Assembly (NCBI GenBank): GCA_016870595.1
Contig: VGBI01000016.1
Coordinates: forward strand, 1 to 38,117
Length of the DNA stretch: 38,117 bases
Origin: Actinomycetota bacterium
GTDB lineage: Bacteria > Actinomycetota > Acidimicrobiia > IMCC26256 > PALSA-555
Direction: 5' to 3'
Shown here: positions 7,774 through 16,187 of the stretch, piece by piece
How positions within the stretch are numbered: position 1 is the first letter of the stretch
Layout: each line of letters opens with the position of its first letter
The notes under the pieces: generated by a model
What the model was told of the DNA's origin: nothing
Database searches by the model: none
The model's input: the letters and a program-made list of their open reading frames with translations, nothing else
Made by a program: the position numbers and the translations under genes

Positions 7774-7779
7774 TACGTT
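7774..7779 (+). promoter_or_regulatory. -10-like box TACGTT before the ADH operon
   Basis: TACGTT lies 15 nt before ATG 7795. The predicted start near 7786 leaves a very short leader containing a run of G that can pair with the 16S tail. Confidence 0.45.
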
Positions 7780-7794
7780 CTCCCGGGGGGGCCG

Positions 7795-8799
7795 ATGCGG
7801 CAGATCCGGGTGCACGGCCCCGACGACGTCCGCCTCGACCGGGTCGACCCGCCCCGGCCCGGACCCCGCGACGCGGTGGTGCGGGTCGGCGCCTGCGGCA
7901 TCTGCGGGTCGGACCTCTCCTACATCCACATGGGCGGGCTGACCGGCGCACCCATGTGCCTGGGGCACGAGGTGGCCGGGATCGTCGACTGGGTCGGCGA
8001 CGAGGTCCCCGGGGTCGCGGTCGGCGACCGCGTGATCGTGTACCCGACCGCGCCCGACGGCACGTCCATCGGCAGCGGCGCCGACGAGGGTGGCCTCACC
8101 GACGCGCTCCTCGTGCGCGACGCGGCAGCCGGGGGTCGGCTGTTCGCCGTCCCTGCGGGGATGCCGCTGGCCCACGCCGCGCTCGGTGAGCCGCTCGGGA
8201 TCGGCATGCAGGCGGTCAACCAGGCCGACGTCGCCCCGGGGGACTCGGTGGCGGTGTTCGGCTGCGGGCCCATCGGGCTCATGGCCGTCGCCACCCTGCT
8301 CTACCGGGGGATCCACGAGGTGGTGGCCGTGGACCTGAGCCCGACCCGCCGGGCCCTGGCCGAGCGCCTCGGCGCGCAGGCCGTGCTCGACCCGGCCACC
8401 GACGACGTCTGGGCCGAGCTGGCCCGGCTGCACGGGACCGCACCGTTCCGCTTCGGCCCCACCCCCGCGACCGACGCCTACATCGAGGCGTCCGGCGCCC
8501 CGTCGGTGATCGGCGACGTGATCCGTCACGGCCGGGTCGACGGCCGGATGGCCGTGGTCGCACTGCACTTCACCCCGGTGGCGACCGACTATCTCACCCT
8601 GTTGATGAAGCAGTTCACGATCCGGGGCTCGATCGAGTACCCGCCCCGGTTCGAGGACGCGGTCGAGCTCCTCGCCCGGCGCGACCTCTCCGACCTCGTC
8701 ACCCACCGCTTCGACCTCGACGACTTCCACGCCGGCCTCGCCCTCCTCGAGGGCTCCAAGGACTGCGGGAAGGTGATGATCACCATGGGGGTGGAGTGA
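7795..8799 (+). CDS. Zinc-dependent medium-chain alcohol dehydrogenase
   Basis: The protein has 334 residues. Catalytic zinc ligands are C37 ('CGICGSD') and H58-E59 ('LGHEVAG'), with the conserved E132. The Rossmann motif 'GCGPIG' spans 156-161. The four-cysteine structural zinc lobe normally found near residues 85-110 is absent, replaced by a Gly/Ser/Pro-rich loop. It oxidises an alcohol or polyol to a ketone or aldehyde with NAD(P). ATG 7795 fits the fold and follows a G-rich Shine-Dalgarno sequence. It is the first gene of a plus-strand operon with the SDR (1-base overlap), sulfotransferase and sulfatase-like genes. The substrate is unknown. Confidence 0.9.
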   Translation: MRQIRVHGPDDVRLDRVDPPRPGPRDAVVRVGACGICGSDLSYIHMGGLTGAPMCLGHEVAGIVDWVGDEVPGVAVGDRVIVYPTAPDGTSIGSGADEGGLTDALLVRDAAAGGRLFAVPAGMPLAHAALGEPLGIGMQAVNQADVAPGDSVAVFGCGPIGLMAVATLLYRGIHEVVAVDLSPTRRALAERLGAQAVLDPATDDVWAELARLHGTAPFRFGPTPATDAYIEASGAPSVIGDVIRHGRVDGRMAVVALHFTPVATDYLTLLMKQFTIRGSIEYPPRFEDAVELLARRDLSDLVTHRFDLDDFHAGLALLEGSKDCGKVMITMGVE

Positions 8800-9566
8800 T
8801 GCCCGGACGCAATGCCGTCAGCAATGCCGTCACCTTCGACTTCTCCGGCGTTACCGCACTCGTGACCGGCGGCACCAGCGGGATCGGGCACGCCGTGGCC
8901 ACCGCCTTCGCCGATGCCGGGGCCGCCGTGACCGTGACCGGGACCCGCTCCGCCCCGTCCGAGTACCCCGACGTCGCGCTCGATCGGTTCACCTACCACG
9001 CGCTCGACACCCGCGACGCCGATGCCGTCGACCGGCTCGCCGCCGGGATCACCACGCTCGACGTGCTGGTGAACAACGCCGGCGCGAACTTCGCCGGTGG
9101 CGACGAGTGGGATCCCGACGGGTTCTCGGCCGCCCTCGCCTGCAACGTCGAGGGAGCGGTGCGGCTCACGACCCGGCTGCGCGACGTGCTGCGGGCCAGC
9201 GACCTCCCCGGTGGCGCATCGGTCGTGAACGTCGTGTCGATGACCGCCTACCGCTCCACCACGATCGTGCCCGGGTACTCGGCCGCGAAGGCCGCCCTCC
9301 TCGCCATGACCCGGAACTTCGCCGTGCACTGGGTGGGCGACGGCATCCGGGTCAACGCGGTCGCCCCCGGCCTCGTGGCCACCCGCATGACCGCGCCGAT
9401 GCACGACTGGCCCGAGCTCCTCGACGCCGAGCTGGCCAAGGCGGCGATGGACCGGATGGCCACCCCCGAGGAGGTCGCCGCCGCCGTGCTCTTCCTGTCG
9501 TCGTCTGCATCGGCGTACACCACCGGCGCCGCGTTCGCGGTCGACGGTGGGTACCTCGCGGTGTAG
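8799..9566 (+). CDS. Short-chain dehydrogenase/reductase (SDR)
   Basis: The protein has 255 residues. The nucleotide-binding motif 'TGGTSGIG' spans 23-30, 'NNAG' lies at 92-95, and the catalytic triad is S147, Y160, K164. 'AVAPGLVATRM' follows, as in classical SDRs. The ATG at 8799 shares its first base with the preceding TGA stop (TGATG), which implies translational coupling to the alcohol dehydrogenase. Near the start an 11-bp direct repeat encodes 'NAVSNAV', a mild oddity outside the fold. It probably interconverts a hydroxyl and a keto group on the same substrate pathway. Cofactor preference cannot be told with confidence. Confidence 0.92.
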   Translation: MPGRNAVSNAVTFDFSGVTALVTGGTSGIGHAVATAFADAGAAVTVTGTRSAPSEYPDVALDRFTYHALDTRDADAVDRLAAGITTLDVLVNNAGANFAGGDEWDPDGFSAALACNVEGAVRLTTRLRDVLRASDLPGGASVVNVVSMTAYRSTTIVPGYSAAKAALLAMTRNFAVHWVGDGIRVNAVAPGLVATRMTAPMHDWPELLDAELAKAAMDRMATPEEVAAAVLFLSSSASAYTTGAAFAVDGGYLAV

Positions 9567-9569
9567 CCC

Positions 9570-10823
9570 GTGCCCACCGACATCCGCATCACCGACCTGG
9601 CCCGGCCCGAGCTCACCGGATTCCAGCGCGCCGCGCTCGAGTTCGGCGAGACCCAGACCGTGGACCTGTCGGTCGACGCAGTGCTCGGCGCCGCCGTCGT
9701 GGCGAGCGGGCTCGACGACTTCGGACCCGACGACTTCCGCGCGCGTCTCGACCTCTGGGTCCGCGAGGTCGACGAGGACCCCGACCGCACCGGGCTCGGG
9801 CGCCTGATCCTGTTCGGCAATGTCGTGCGCTACGCCACCAACCGACTGCGCACCGTCGACCTCCTGCGCCGCCACCCCGAGATCCACGACGTCGAGATCG
9901 CCCGGCCGGTGATCGTCATCGGGCTCCCCCGCTCGGGCACCACCAACTTGGTCAACCTGATCGGCGCCGACACGCGGTTCCGGTCGATGCCGTTGTGGGA
10001 GAGCTACGAGCCGGTGCCCGACCCCCGGGAGACCCCCGGACCCGACGGGGTCGACCCCCGCTGGACCCGCTGTCAGCAGATGTGGGAGGCGATGCGCACG
10101 AGCACGCCCCACGTGGCTGCGATGCACCCGATGGAACCCGACCACATCCACGAGGAGATCGAGCTCCAGCTCTCCGACTTCGCGTCGTACAACCAGGAGT
10201 GGGTCGGCCGGGTCCCCCGGTGGCGCGACCACTACCTCGCCCACGACCAGACCCCCCACTACGAGTGGATGCGGACCGGACTGCAGGTCCTCCAGTGGTA
10301 CCGACCCCGGGAGCGCTGGGTGCTCAAGTCGCCCCAGCACCTCGAGCAGATCGGGCCGCTCCTGCGCGTGTTCCCCGACGCGACGGTCGTGGTCACCCAC
10401 CGTGACCCCGTGGCGGTGGTGCAGTCGACCGCCACGATGATGGCCTACGCCGCCCGCATGAGCTACCGCGACACCCGGCCCGAGTGGTACCTCGAGTACT
10501 GGACCGACCGGATGCGCCGCCTGCTCGAGCGCGGGGTCCGGGACCGCCACCTCCTCCCGACCGATCGGACCCTCGACGTGTACTTCGACCGGTACATGGC
10601 CGACGAGGTGGGCACGGTCGCCGAGGTCTACGACCTCGCCGGGCTCGCGCTGACCGACGAGGCCCGGGCCCGGATCGAGGCGTACCGGGCCGCGCACCCC
10701 CGCGGCAGGGACGGTCGCGTCGTCTACGACCTGCGGGCCGACTTCGGGGCGACCCCCGAGCAGGTCCGTGCGCCCTTCGGCTTCTACTTCGACACCCACG
10801 ACGTACGGATCGAGGTCCGGTGA
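9570..10823 (+). CDS. Sulfotransferase (PAPS-dependent family)
   Basis: The protein has 417 residues. The 5'-phosphosulfate loop 'GLPRSGTTNLVN' spans 118-129. The 3'-phosphate motif 'VVVTHRDPVAVVQSTATM' follows in the second half. Residues 1-110 form an extra helical N-terminal region common to a large actinobacterial sulfotransferase branch. The enzyme would move sulfate from PAPS to a hydroxyl group, plausibly one handled by the two dehydrogenases upstream. GTG 9570 begins 3 nt after the SDR stop, and the end overlaps the next gene by four bases (GTGA), so all four genes form one operon. Complete and intact. The acceptor is unknown. Confidence 0.9.
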   Translation: MPTDIRITDLARPELTGFQRAALEFGETQTVDLSVDAVLGAAVVASGLDDFGPDDFRARLDLWVREVDEDPDRTGLGRLILFGNVVRYATNRLRTVDLLRRHPEIHDVEIARPVIVIGLPRSGTTNLVNLIGADTRFRSMPLWESYEPVPDPRETPGPDGVDPRWTRCQQMWEAMRTSTPHVAAMHPMEPDHIHEEIELQLSDFASYNQEWVGRVPRWRDHYLAHDQTPHYEWMRTGLQVLQWYRPRERWVLKSPQHLEQIGPLLRVFPDATVVVTHRDPVAVVQSTATMMAYAARMSYRDTRPEWYLEYWTDRMRRLLERGVRDRHLLPTDRTLDVYFDRYMADEVGTVAEVYDLAGLALTDEARARIEAYRAAHPRGRDGRVVYDLRADFGATPEQVRAPFGFYFDTHDVRIEVR

Positions 10824-12088
10824 ACATCTCCGAGCAGGTCGACCACCTCATCGACACCCGTCCCGGCCGAGCGCTGCTCACGCCTGCGTACGACGACCCG
10901 GCGCACCCGATCGTCGACGGTCTCCTCTACCGTTCCGGCGGCACCACCGCCGCCTACCTGCTCCTCACCGACGCCGGGCGGGTCGTGGTCAACACCGGCA
11001 TGGGCTACGAGGCGCCCCACCACAAGCGCCTGTTCGACGCGGTCCGGCCGGGGCCGACGCACCACATCATCACGACCCAGGCCCACGTCGATCACGTGGG
11101 TGGCGTCGACCTGTTCCGGGAGCCCGGCACCGTCTACGTCGCCCAGGCCGCCAACCCGGCCTGCCAGGCCGACGACGCCCGCATCGCGGGCCTGCGCATG
11201 CGCACCGCCGGCATCTGGTTCGACATGCTCGGCACCGACGCCCGGCGGATCGCCGAGCAGAACCCCGGCGTGCCCATGCGCCAGTCCCGCCCGACCCCGG
11301 ACCTCACCTACGAGCAGCGCATCGGGCTGACCGTCGACGGACTGCGCATCGAGCTCCACGCCGCGGTCGGCGAGACGGTCGACTGCACCGTGGTCTGGCT
11401 GCCCGAGCACCGCATCGCGCTGGTCTCCAACCTGTTCGGTCCGTTGTTCCCCCACTTCCCGAACCTCAACACCATCCGGGGCGACAAGTACCGCTTCGTG
11501 GAACCCCAGCTCGCGACGAACCGGATGGTGCGGGCGCTGCGGCCCGAGATGCTGGTGACCGGTCGGCACGACCCCATCGTGGGGGCCGACCTGATCGAGG
11601 CCTCGCTGGAGCGGCTGCACGACGCCGTGGTGCACGTCCACGACCGCACCCTCGAGGGGTTCAACGCCGGCACCGACGTCTGGACCCTCATGCGCGAGAT
11701 CACACTGCCGCCCCAGCTGCGGGTCGGGCAGGGGTACGGCAAGGTCGCCTGGGCGGTACGCACGCTCTGGGAGCAGTACGTCGGGTGGTTCAAGCTCGAG
11801 TCCACCACCGAGCTGTATCCCGACAGCACGCCCGCGGCGCTCGACGAGCTGATCGCCGCCGCCGGGACCGACGCCGCGCTGGCGCGCGCCGAGGCCGCGC
11901 TGGCCCGGGGCGACGCGGTCGTGGCCATCCGGATCGGCGAGGCGGTGGCCCGGGCCGTCCCCGACGATCCCCGGTTGCGCACCGTGATGGCCGGCGCGCA
12001 CCGGCACCTGCTCGACCACGGCGGCGACGTCAGCTTCTGGGAGCACGGCTGGCTGCGCACGGAGCTGGCCCGGTGGGAGGCGCCGTGA
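10820..12088 (+). CDS. Alkylsulfatase-like metallo-beta-lactamase-fold hydrolase
   Basis: The protein has 422 residues. Residues ~30-300 form a metallo-beta-lactamase fold with 'TQAHVDHVGG' (86-95). 'GETVDCTVVWLPEH' is followed by 'NLFGPLFPHFPN'. The segment 'GYGKVAWAVRTLWEQYVGWF' begins the alkyl-sulfatase dimerisation domain. Enzymes of this type (SdsA1 group) cleave primary or secondary alkyl sulfates. The zinc motif is incomplete: H-x-H-x-D-H reads Q87-A-H89-V-D91-H92. It may be monometallic or altered in reaction. The lipid-binding SCP2-like domain found at the end of SdsA1 is missing. GTG 10820 overlaps the sulfotransferase stop, giving coupled expression. A role in removing sulfate from the product of its neighbour is inferred. 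Confidence 0.8.
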   Translation: MNISEQVDHLIDTRPGRALLTPAYDDPAHPIVDGLLYRSGGTTAAYLLLTDAGRVVVNTGMGYEAPHHKRLFDAVRPGPTHHIITTQAHVDHVGGVDLFREPGTVYVAQAANPACQADDARIAGLRMRTAGIWFDMLGTDARRIAEQNPGVPMRQSRPTPDLTYEQRIGLTVDGLRIELHAAVGETVDCTVVWLPEHRIALVSNLFGPLFPHFPNLNTIRGDKYRFVEPQLATNRMVRALRPEMLVTGRHDPIVGADLIEASLERLHDAVVHVHDRTLEGFNAGTDVWTLMREITLPPQLRVGQGYGKVAWAVRTLWEQYVGWFKLESTTELYPDSTPAALDELIAAAGTDAALARAEAALARGDAVVAIRIGEAVARAVPDDPRLRTVMAGAHRHLLDHGGDVSFWEHGWLRTELARWEAP

Positions 12089-12117
12089 CCCCGGTCGGAC
12101 GCCCCCGGCCGGTTGCG

Positions 12118-12123
12118 TAGGCT
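12118..12123 (+). promoter_or_regulatory. -10-like box TAGGCT, leaderless start
   Basis: TAGGCT ends 6 nt before ATG 12130 with no ribosome binding site. It suggests the OYE-like gene has its own promoter, separate from the operon before it. Confidence 0.55.
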
Positions 12124-12129
12124 GGCCGC

Positions 12130-14247
12130 ATGGCAGCCCCGGCCTTCTCCCGCCTGCTTGCGCCCGGCGCCCTCGGAACGATGACCCTGCGCAACCGCAT
12201 CGTGATGCCCGCGATGGACCAGAACTCGTGCGACGACGACGGGCACCTCACCGACCGCAACGTCGCCCACTACGAGGCCCGGGCCCGCGGCGGGGTCGGG
12301 CTGCTGACCCTCGAGACCTCGGCGGTGGCGTACCCGGTGGGCGCGACGTCGCGGCACCAACCGTCGCTCTCCGACGACGCCTGCCTCCCGGGCCTGGCCC
12401 GCCTCGCCGCGGCCGTGCACGCACACGGTGCCCGCATGGCCGTGCAGATGTGCCACCACGGCAAGACCGCCGGCATCGACGTGGTCGAGGGCCGTGAGCA
12501 GATCATCCCGTCGGTCCCCGTGCCCGACGACGAGAGGTCGTTCGACCACCTCACCACGGACGAGCTCATGCGCCTCGCCGGGACCACCGGCGGCAAGATG
12601 CCCGAGCGCCGGGCCGCGACCACCGACGAGCTCGCCTGGGTCGTGCAGTGCTTCGCCGACGCCGCCGCCCGCGTCCAGCAGGCCGGGCTCGACGCGGTCG
12701 AGATCCACGCCGCGCACGGCTACCTGATCTCCACCTTCCTGTCGCCGAAGTACAACCGGCGCACCGACGAGTACGGCGGGTCCACCGAGAACCGGGCCCG
12801 TCTGCTGTGCGAGGTCGTCCGGGCGATCAAGGCCCGCTGCGGCGACGGGTTCCCGGTCATCGTGCGGCTCGACGCGAGCGAGCACTCCGAGGGGGGGATC
12901 ACCCCCGACCTCGCCGCCGAGCACGCCCGCCTGGCCGAGGCCGCCGGCGCCGACGCGATCCACGTGTCGGCGAACTCGCCGCGGGCGGTCGGGACCGGCT
13001 TCACCGATGCCCCCCTCCCCCGCCTGCCGGGTCAGTACGTCGACTTCGCCCGCACGGTGAAGGCGGCGGTGTCGGTCCCGGTCATCGCGGTCGGCCGCAT
13101 CATGCCCGAGCAGGCCGAGGCGATTCTCGCCGACGGGGGGTGCGACTTCGTGGCGATGGGCCGCCAGCTCCTCGCCGACCCCGACCTCCCCGAGCGACTC
13201 GCCGCCGGCCGCCCCGATCTCGTGCGCACCTGCATCAACTGCTACGTGTGCGTGGCCGAGAACTTCTGGGACGGCGCGCCCGTGTGCGCGATCAACGCCG
13301 AGCTCGGCCACTACGACCGGCCCCCCGTGACCCCCGCCGTCGCGGCGCGCCACGTCGTCGTCGTCGGCGGTGGGCCCGGTGGGCTCGAGGCCGCCCGGGT
13401 CGCCGCCGGACGGGGCCACCGGGTGACCCTGCTGGAGCGCTCGCCCCACCTCGGGGGCACCGCCCGGTTCTCGGCCCTCACCACGCCCATGAACGGCGAG
13501 CTGGTGCGCTACCTCACCGCAGCGGTCGCCGACGCCGGGGTCGACGTGCGCTGCGGGGTGACCGCCACCCCCGAGTCGGTGGCCGCGCTCGCACCCGACG
13601 TCGTGGTCGTCGCCACCGGTGCCCGCCGGGACCGGCCCGACGTCCCCGGTGCCGATCTCCCGCACGCCCTGTCGGGCGACGACCTCCGGGCCCTGCTCAC
13701 CGGCGACGACCCCACGGCGGCCAAGCGCCTCGGCCTCGGCGCCCGCGTGCTGGTCGGCGCCGGTCGCCGCCTCGGCCTCACCGACGACATGGACTCCGTC
13801 CGGCGCCTCTCGACCAAGTGGATGCCCGTCGGCCGCACGGTTGTGGTCGTGGGTGGTGGGCTCGTCGGGCTCGAGCTCGGCGAGTTCCTCGCCGAGCGGG
13901 GCCGCACGGTGACCGTGCTCGAGGCCGGCGACAAGCTGGGCACCGAGATGGCCCACCCCCGCCGGGCCCGGGCCATCCACGAGGCCCGCAGCCACGGCGT
14001 CACCCTGGTCACCGGCGCGACCCTCACCGCCATCGGGGCCGACACCGTCACCTTCACCGTCGGCGACGAGACCCGCAGCGCGCCGGCGGCCCACGTGATC
14101 TTCGCCACCGGGGTCCACGGTGACACCTGGCTCGCCGACGCCCTGCGCGACCGCGGGCTCGAGGTCCACGTCGTGGGCGACGCCGGCGAGGTCGGCTACA
14201 TCCAGAACGCGGTGGCCACCGGCAACGCCGTCGGCCGTTCCGTCTGA
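12130..14247 (+). CDS. NADH:flavin oxidoreductase / 2,4-dienoyl-CoA reductase-like protein
   Basis: The protein has 705 residues. An old-yellow-enzyme TIM barrel (~1-370) contains 'HAAHGYLISTFLSP' and 'NRRTDEYGGS'. An iron-sulfur cysteine cluster ('CINCYVC' then C after 11 residues) follows. An FAD Rossmann motif 'VVVVGGGPGGLEAA' and an NAD(P) motif 'VVVVGGGLVGLELGEFLAE' complete the FadH-like architecture. These enzymes reduce C=C bonds of enoyl or dienoyl-CoA or other enones. The cluster spacing is C-x2-C-x2-C-x11-C, one residue shorter between the second and third Cys than in E. coli FadH. The gene is about 40 residues longer than FadH. An isomerase or demethylase role cannot be excluded. 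Confidence 0.88.
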   Translation: MAAPAFSRLLAPGALGTMTLRNRIVMPAMDQNSCDDDGHLTDRNVAHYEARARGGVGLLTLETSAVAYPVGATSRHQPSLSDDACLPGLARLAAAVHAHGARMAVQMCHHGKTAGIDVVEGREQIIPSVPVPDDERSFDHLTTDELMRLAGTTGGKMPERRAATTDELAWVVQCFADAAARVQQAGLDAVEIHAAHGYLISTFLSPKYNRRTDEYGGSTENRARLLCEVVRAIKARCGDGFPVIVRLDASEHSEGGITPDLAAEHARLAEAAGADAIHVSANSPRAVGTGFTDAPLPRLPGQYVDFARTVKAAVSVPVIAVGRIMPEQAEAILADGGCDFVAMGRQLLADPDLPERLAAGRPDLVRTCINCYVCVAENFWDGAPVCAINAELGHYDRPPVTPAVAARHVVVVGGGPGGLEAARVAAGRGHRVTLLERSPHLGGTARFSALTTPMNGELVRYLTAAVADAGVDVRCGVTATPESVAALAPDVVVVATGARRDRPDVPGADLPHALSGDDLRALLTGDDPTAAKRLGLGARVLVGAGRRLGLTDDMDSVRRLSTKWMPVGRTVVVVGGGLVGLELGEFLAERGRTVTVLEAGDKLGTEMAHPRRARAIHEARSHGVTLVTGATLTAIGADTVTFTVGDETRSAPAAHVIFATGVHGDTWLADALRDRGLEVHVVGDAGEVGYIQNAVATGNAVGRSV

Positions 14248-14258
14248 CCGGCGGCGCC

Positions 14259-15344
14259 GTGACCCTGAGCGTGGCCATCATCGGGAGTGCCGGCGCGTGC
14301 GGTCGCCAGCTCGCCGCCCAGCTGCTCGACCGGCGCACGATCGCACCGACGGCCTGTCTCCAGCTCGTGGTGCACCACGACGGGATCAGCGCGACCGAGG
14401 GCCACGGGCTCCGAGCCGACCTGCGCGACGCCTTCGCCGACGACGCACCGACGATCGAGCTGGTCGAGTACCCCGAGGACGTCGTCGCCGACGTGGTGGT
14501 GATGCTCGCCGGGTCGACCCTGCCGAGCGACCCGAACGCCGCCATCGACCGGGCCGGTCTCGCGATCGGCAACTTCGCGGTCTTCCGCGAGTACGCCGAC
14601 GCGCTCGCCCGCCGCGGCGGACCCGCGCCCTGGGTCGTCGTCCAGTCGAACCCAGTCGAGCTCGGCGTCGCGGTGTTCGCCGAGGCGCTCGGCCCCGATC
14701 GGGTGATCGGGGCCGGCGCGTACTCCGACACCCTGCGCTTCCGGCGCGAGATCGCCGACGGGCTCGGTCGGCGCCGCCCGCAGGTCCGCGGCTTCATGGT
14801 GGGCCAGCACGGCGACCACCTGGTGCCGGCGTGGAGCACCGTGGCCGTCGACGGCATCGACACCGATGCGCTCGCCGACTGGATCGGCGGCCAGCGCCGC
14901 GACCGCTCGCTCGCCGGGCTCCCCGACGAGATCCGCATCACCCGCGACGCGCTGGTCGCCCGGGTGGGTCGGGGCGAGATCGACGAGGCCTTCCGGGTGC
15001 TCGCCGGGTGCCCGGCCGACCTGCGGGCGGCCGTGAAGCCCTTCCTCGTGCACTGCACCGCCGGGCGGACCACCGAGATGGTCACGGCCCACGCCGTGGC
15101 CGACCTGATCGGGATCCTCACACGCGGCACCCCCGAGGTCGTGTCGGTGCAGGTCGCGCTCGACGGTGCGTCCGCCGGCGCCGGCGCGGGCCTGACCGGG
15201 GTCGGGGCGATCCCCGTGACGCTCGACCACGCGGGTTGGACGCCCGCTCCGGTGACGCTCGCCCCCGACGAGGCCACCGCGCTGCGCTGCGCGCTCGACG
15301 CCGCGCGTGCGCTCCGGGCCCAGATGCCCGACCGGGTCCCGTGA
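14259..15344 (+). CDS. Malate/lactate dehydrogenase-family protein
   Basis: The protein has 361 residues. The N-terminal Rossmann motif is 'GSAGACG' (9-15). 'SNPVE' and 'SDTLRFRREIA' correspond to the family's substrate-binding Arg segment. 'VGQHGDHLVPAWS' carries the catalytic His. It would reduce a 2-oxo acid or oxidise a 2-hydroxy acid with NAD. The His loop reads HGDH instead of the usual HGDS, and the protein is about 40 residues longer than typical malate dehydrogenases, so it may not be the citric-acid-cycle enzyme. GTG 14259 lies 11 nt after the preceding stop without a clear ribosome binding site. Co-transcription with the OYE-like gene is likely. Confidence 0.75.
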   Translation: MTLSVAIIGSAGACGRQLAAQLLDRRTIAPTACLQLVVHHDGISATEGHGLRADLRDAFADDAPTIELVEYPEDVVADVVVMLAGSTLPSDPNAAIDRAGLAIGNFAVFREYADALARRGGPAPWVVVQSNPVELGVAVFAEALGPDRVIGAGAYSDTLRFRREIADGLGRRRPQVRGFMVGQHGDHLVPAWSTVAVDGIDTDALADWIGGQRRDRSLAGLPDEIRITRDALVARVGRGEIDEAFRVLAGCPADLRAAVKPFLVHCTAGRTTEMVTAHAVADLIGILTRGTPEVVSVQVALDGASAGAGAGLTGVGAIPVTLDHAGWTPAPVTLAPDEATALRCALDAARALRAQMPDRVP

Positions 15345-15363
15345 CCGACGCCTGACCGTCGCC

Positions 15364-15369
15364 TACGCT
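15364..15369 (+). promoter_or_regulatory. -10-like box TACGCT, leaderless start
   Basis: TACGCT ends 6 nt before GTG 15376, matching the leaderless pattern seen elsewhere in the window. Confidence 0.5.
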
Positions 15370-15375
15370 CCCGGC

Positions 15376-16170
15376 GTGCTCGACGGGATCTACCGCCTCC
15401 CCGGTTGGCTGGTCGTGGCCCTCGGCCTCCTGCTCTTCACCGCAGTGGCCCTCGCCGCTCGCGGGCTCGCGGAACGCCGGGCCGACGCCGGGCGCCGGGC
15501 CCGCATGGCCGCCATCGCCGCCCCCCTCACCCCGGCCTTCGCCGCGTTGTTCTCGGTGATGATCGCCTTCACCGTGGTCTCCGAGGCCCAGCACCTCCGG
15601 GCCGTCCAGAGCCTGGCCAACGACGAGGCCGCCGCGGCCGCCCGGCTCGCGTGGGCGGCGACGGCCGCCGCACCCGACCGGACCCGGATCCAGTCCGACC
15701 TCGCCGCCTACCTCGGCGCCGTCATCGCGGTGGACTGGGGTGGGCGCGACGAAAGCGGCCGCACCCCGGCCCGCCTCGCCCGCGCCACGCGCAGCATGGA
15801 GACCGCGGCCCGGGGGGCGACCCGGGGCCTGACCTCACCCGAGGCCGCCGAGGTGCTCGGCGCGCTCGACGCGGTCACCACGATCCGGCGTCAGCTCGTC
15901 GCCGAGTCCAGCCGCACGCTGCCGGCGCCGTACCTGCTCGTGCTGGTCCTGACCGGGCTCGCCCTGGTGGTCAACGTCTCGGTGCTCACGCTCGGCGCCG
16001 GCCGCCGGGCGCTCTGGCTGATCCCGGGGATCGTGCTCGTGGTCGTGGCCGCCCTCAGCCTGCTGGTGGGGATCACGGCGCCGCTGGACGGACCGCTCCA
16101 GCTGAGCCCCATGGCGATCGAGCGGGTCGCGCTCGACCTGCGCGCCGGGCTCTTCCGCCTCGCGCCCTGA
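15376..16170 (+). CDS. DUF4239-like membrane protein
   Basis: The protein has 264 residues. Transmembrane segments are visible at about 9-27, 53-70, 184-204 and 212-232. A soluble helical loop lies between the second and third. This two-plus-two arrangement and the segment 'AALFSVMIAFTVVSEAQHL' fit DUF4239 (bestrophin-like) proteins. The function of the family is not established; an ion channel has been suggested from resemblance to bestrophins. GTG 15376 is supported by the promoter box 6 nt upstream. The gene is convergent with the DUF1214 gene with 13 bp between the stops. Confidence 0.7.
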   Translation: MLDGIYRLPGWLVVALGLLLFTAVALAARGLAERRADAGRRARMAAIAAPLTPAFAALFSVMIAFTVVSEAQHLRAVQSLANDEAAAAARLAWAATAAAPDRTRIQSDLAAYLGAVIAVDWGGRDESGRTPARLARATRSMETAARGATRGLTSPEAAEVLGALDAVTTIRRQLVAESSRTLPAPYLLVLVLTGLALVVNVSVLTLGAGRRALWLIPGIVLVVVAALSLLVGITAPLDGPLQLSPMAIERVALDLRAGLFRLAP

Positions 16171-16187
16171 GCCCGGGCTGCGCTCAG
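16167..16187. terminator. Inverted repeat across convergent stops
   Basis: CTGAGC (16167-16172) and GCTCAG (16182-16187) form a 6-bp stem with a 9-nt loop. It contains both stop codons. The symmetry arises partly because both genes end in TGAGC, so it may be coincidental. Confidence 0.25.

Noticed and set aside
11308-14169. Minus-strand frame of 953 codons
   Set aside because: It is a shadow of the OYE-like gene and the end of the sulfatase-like gene; no motif is recognisable and both plus-strand genes are convincing.
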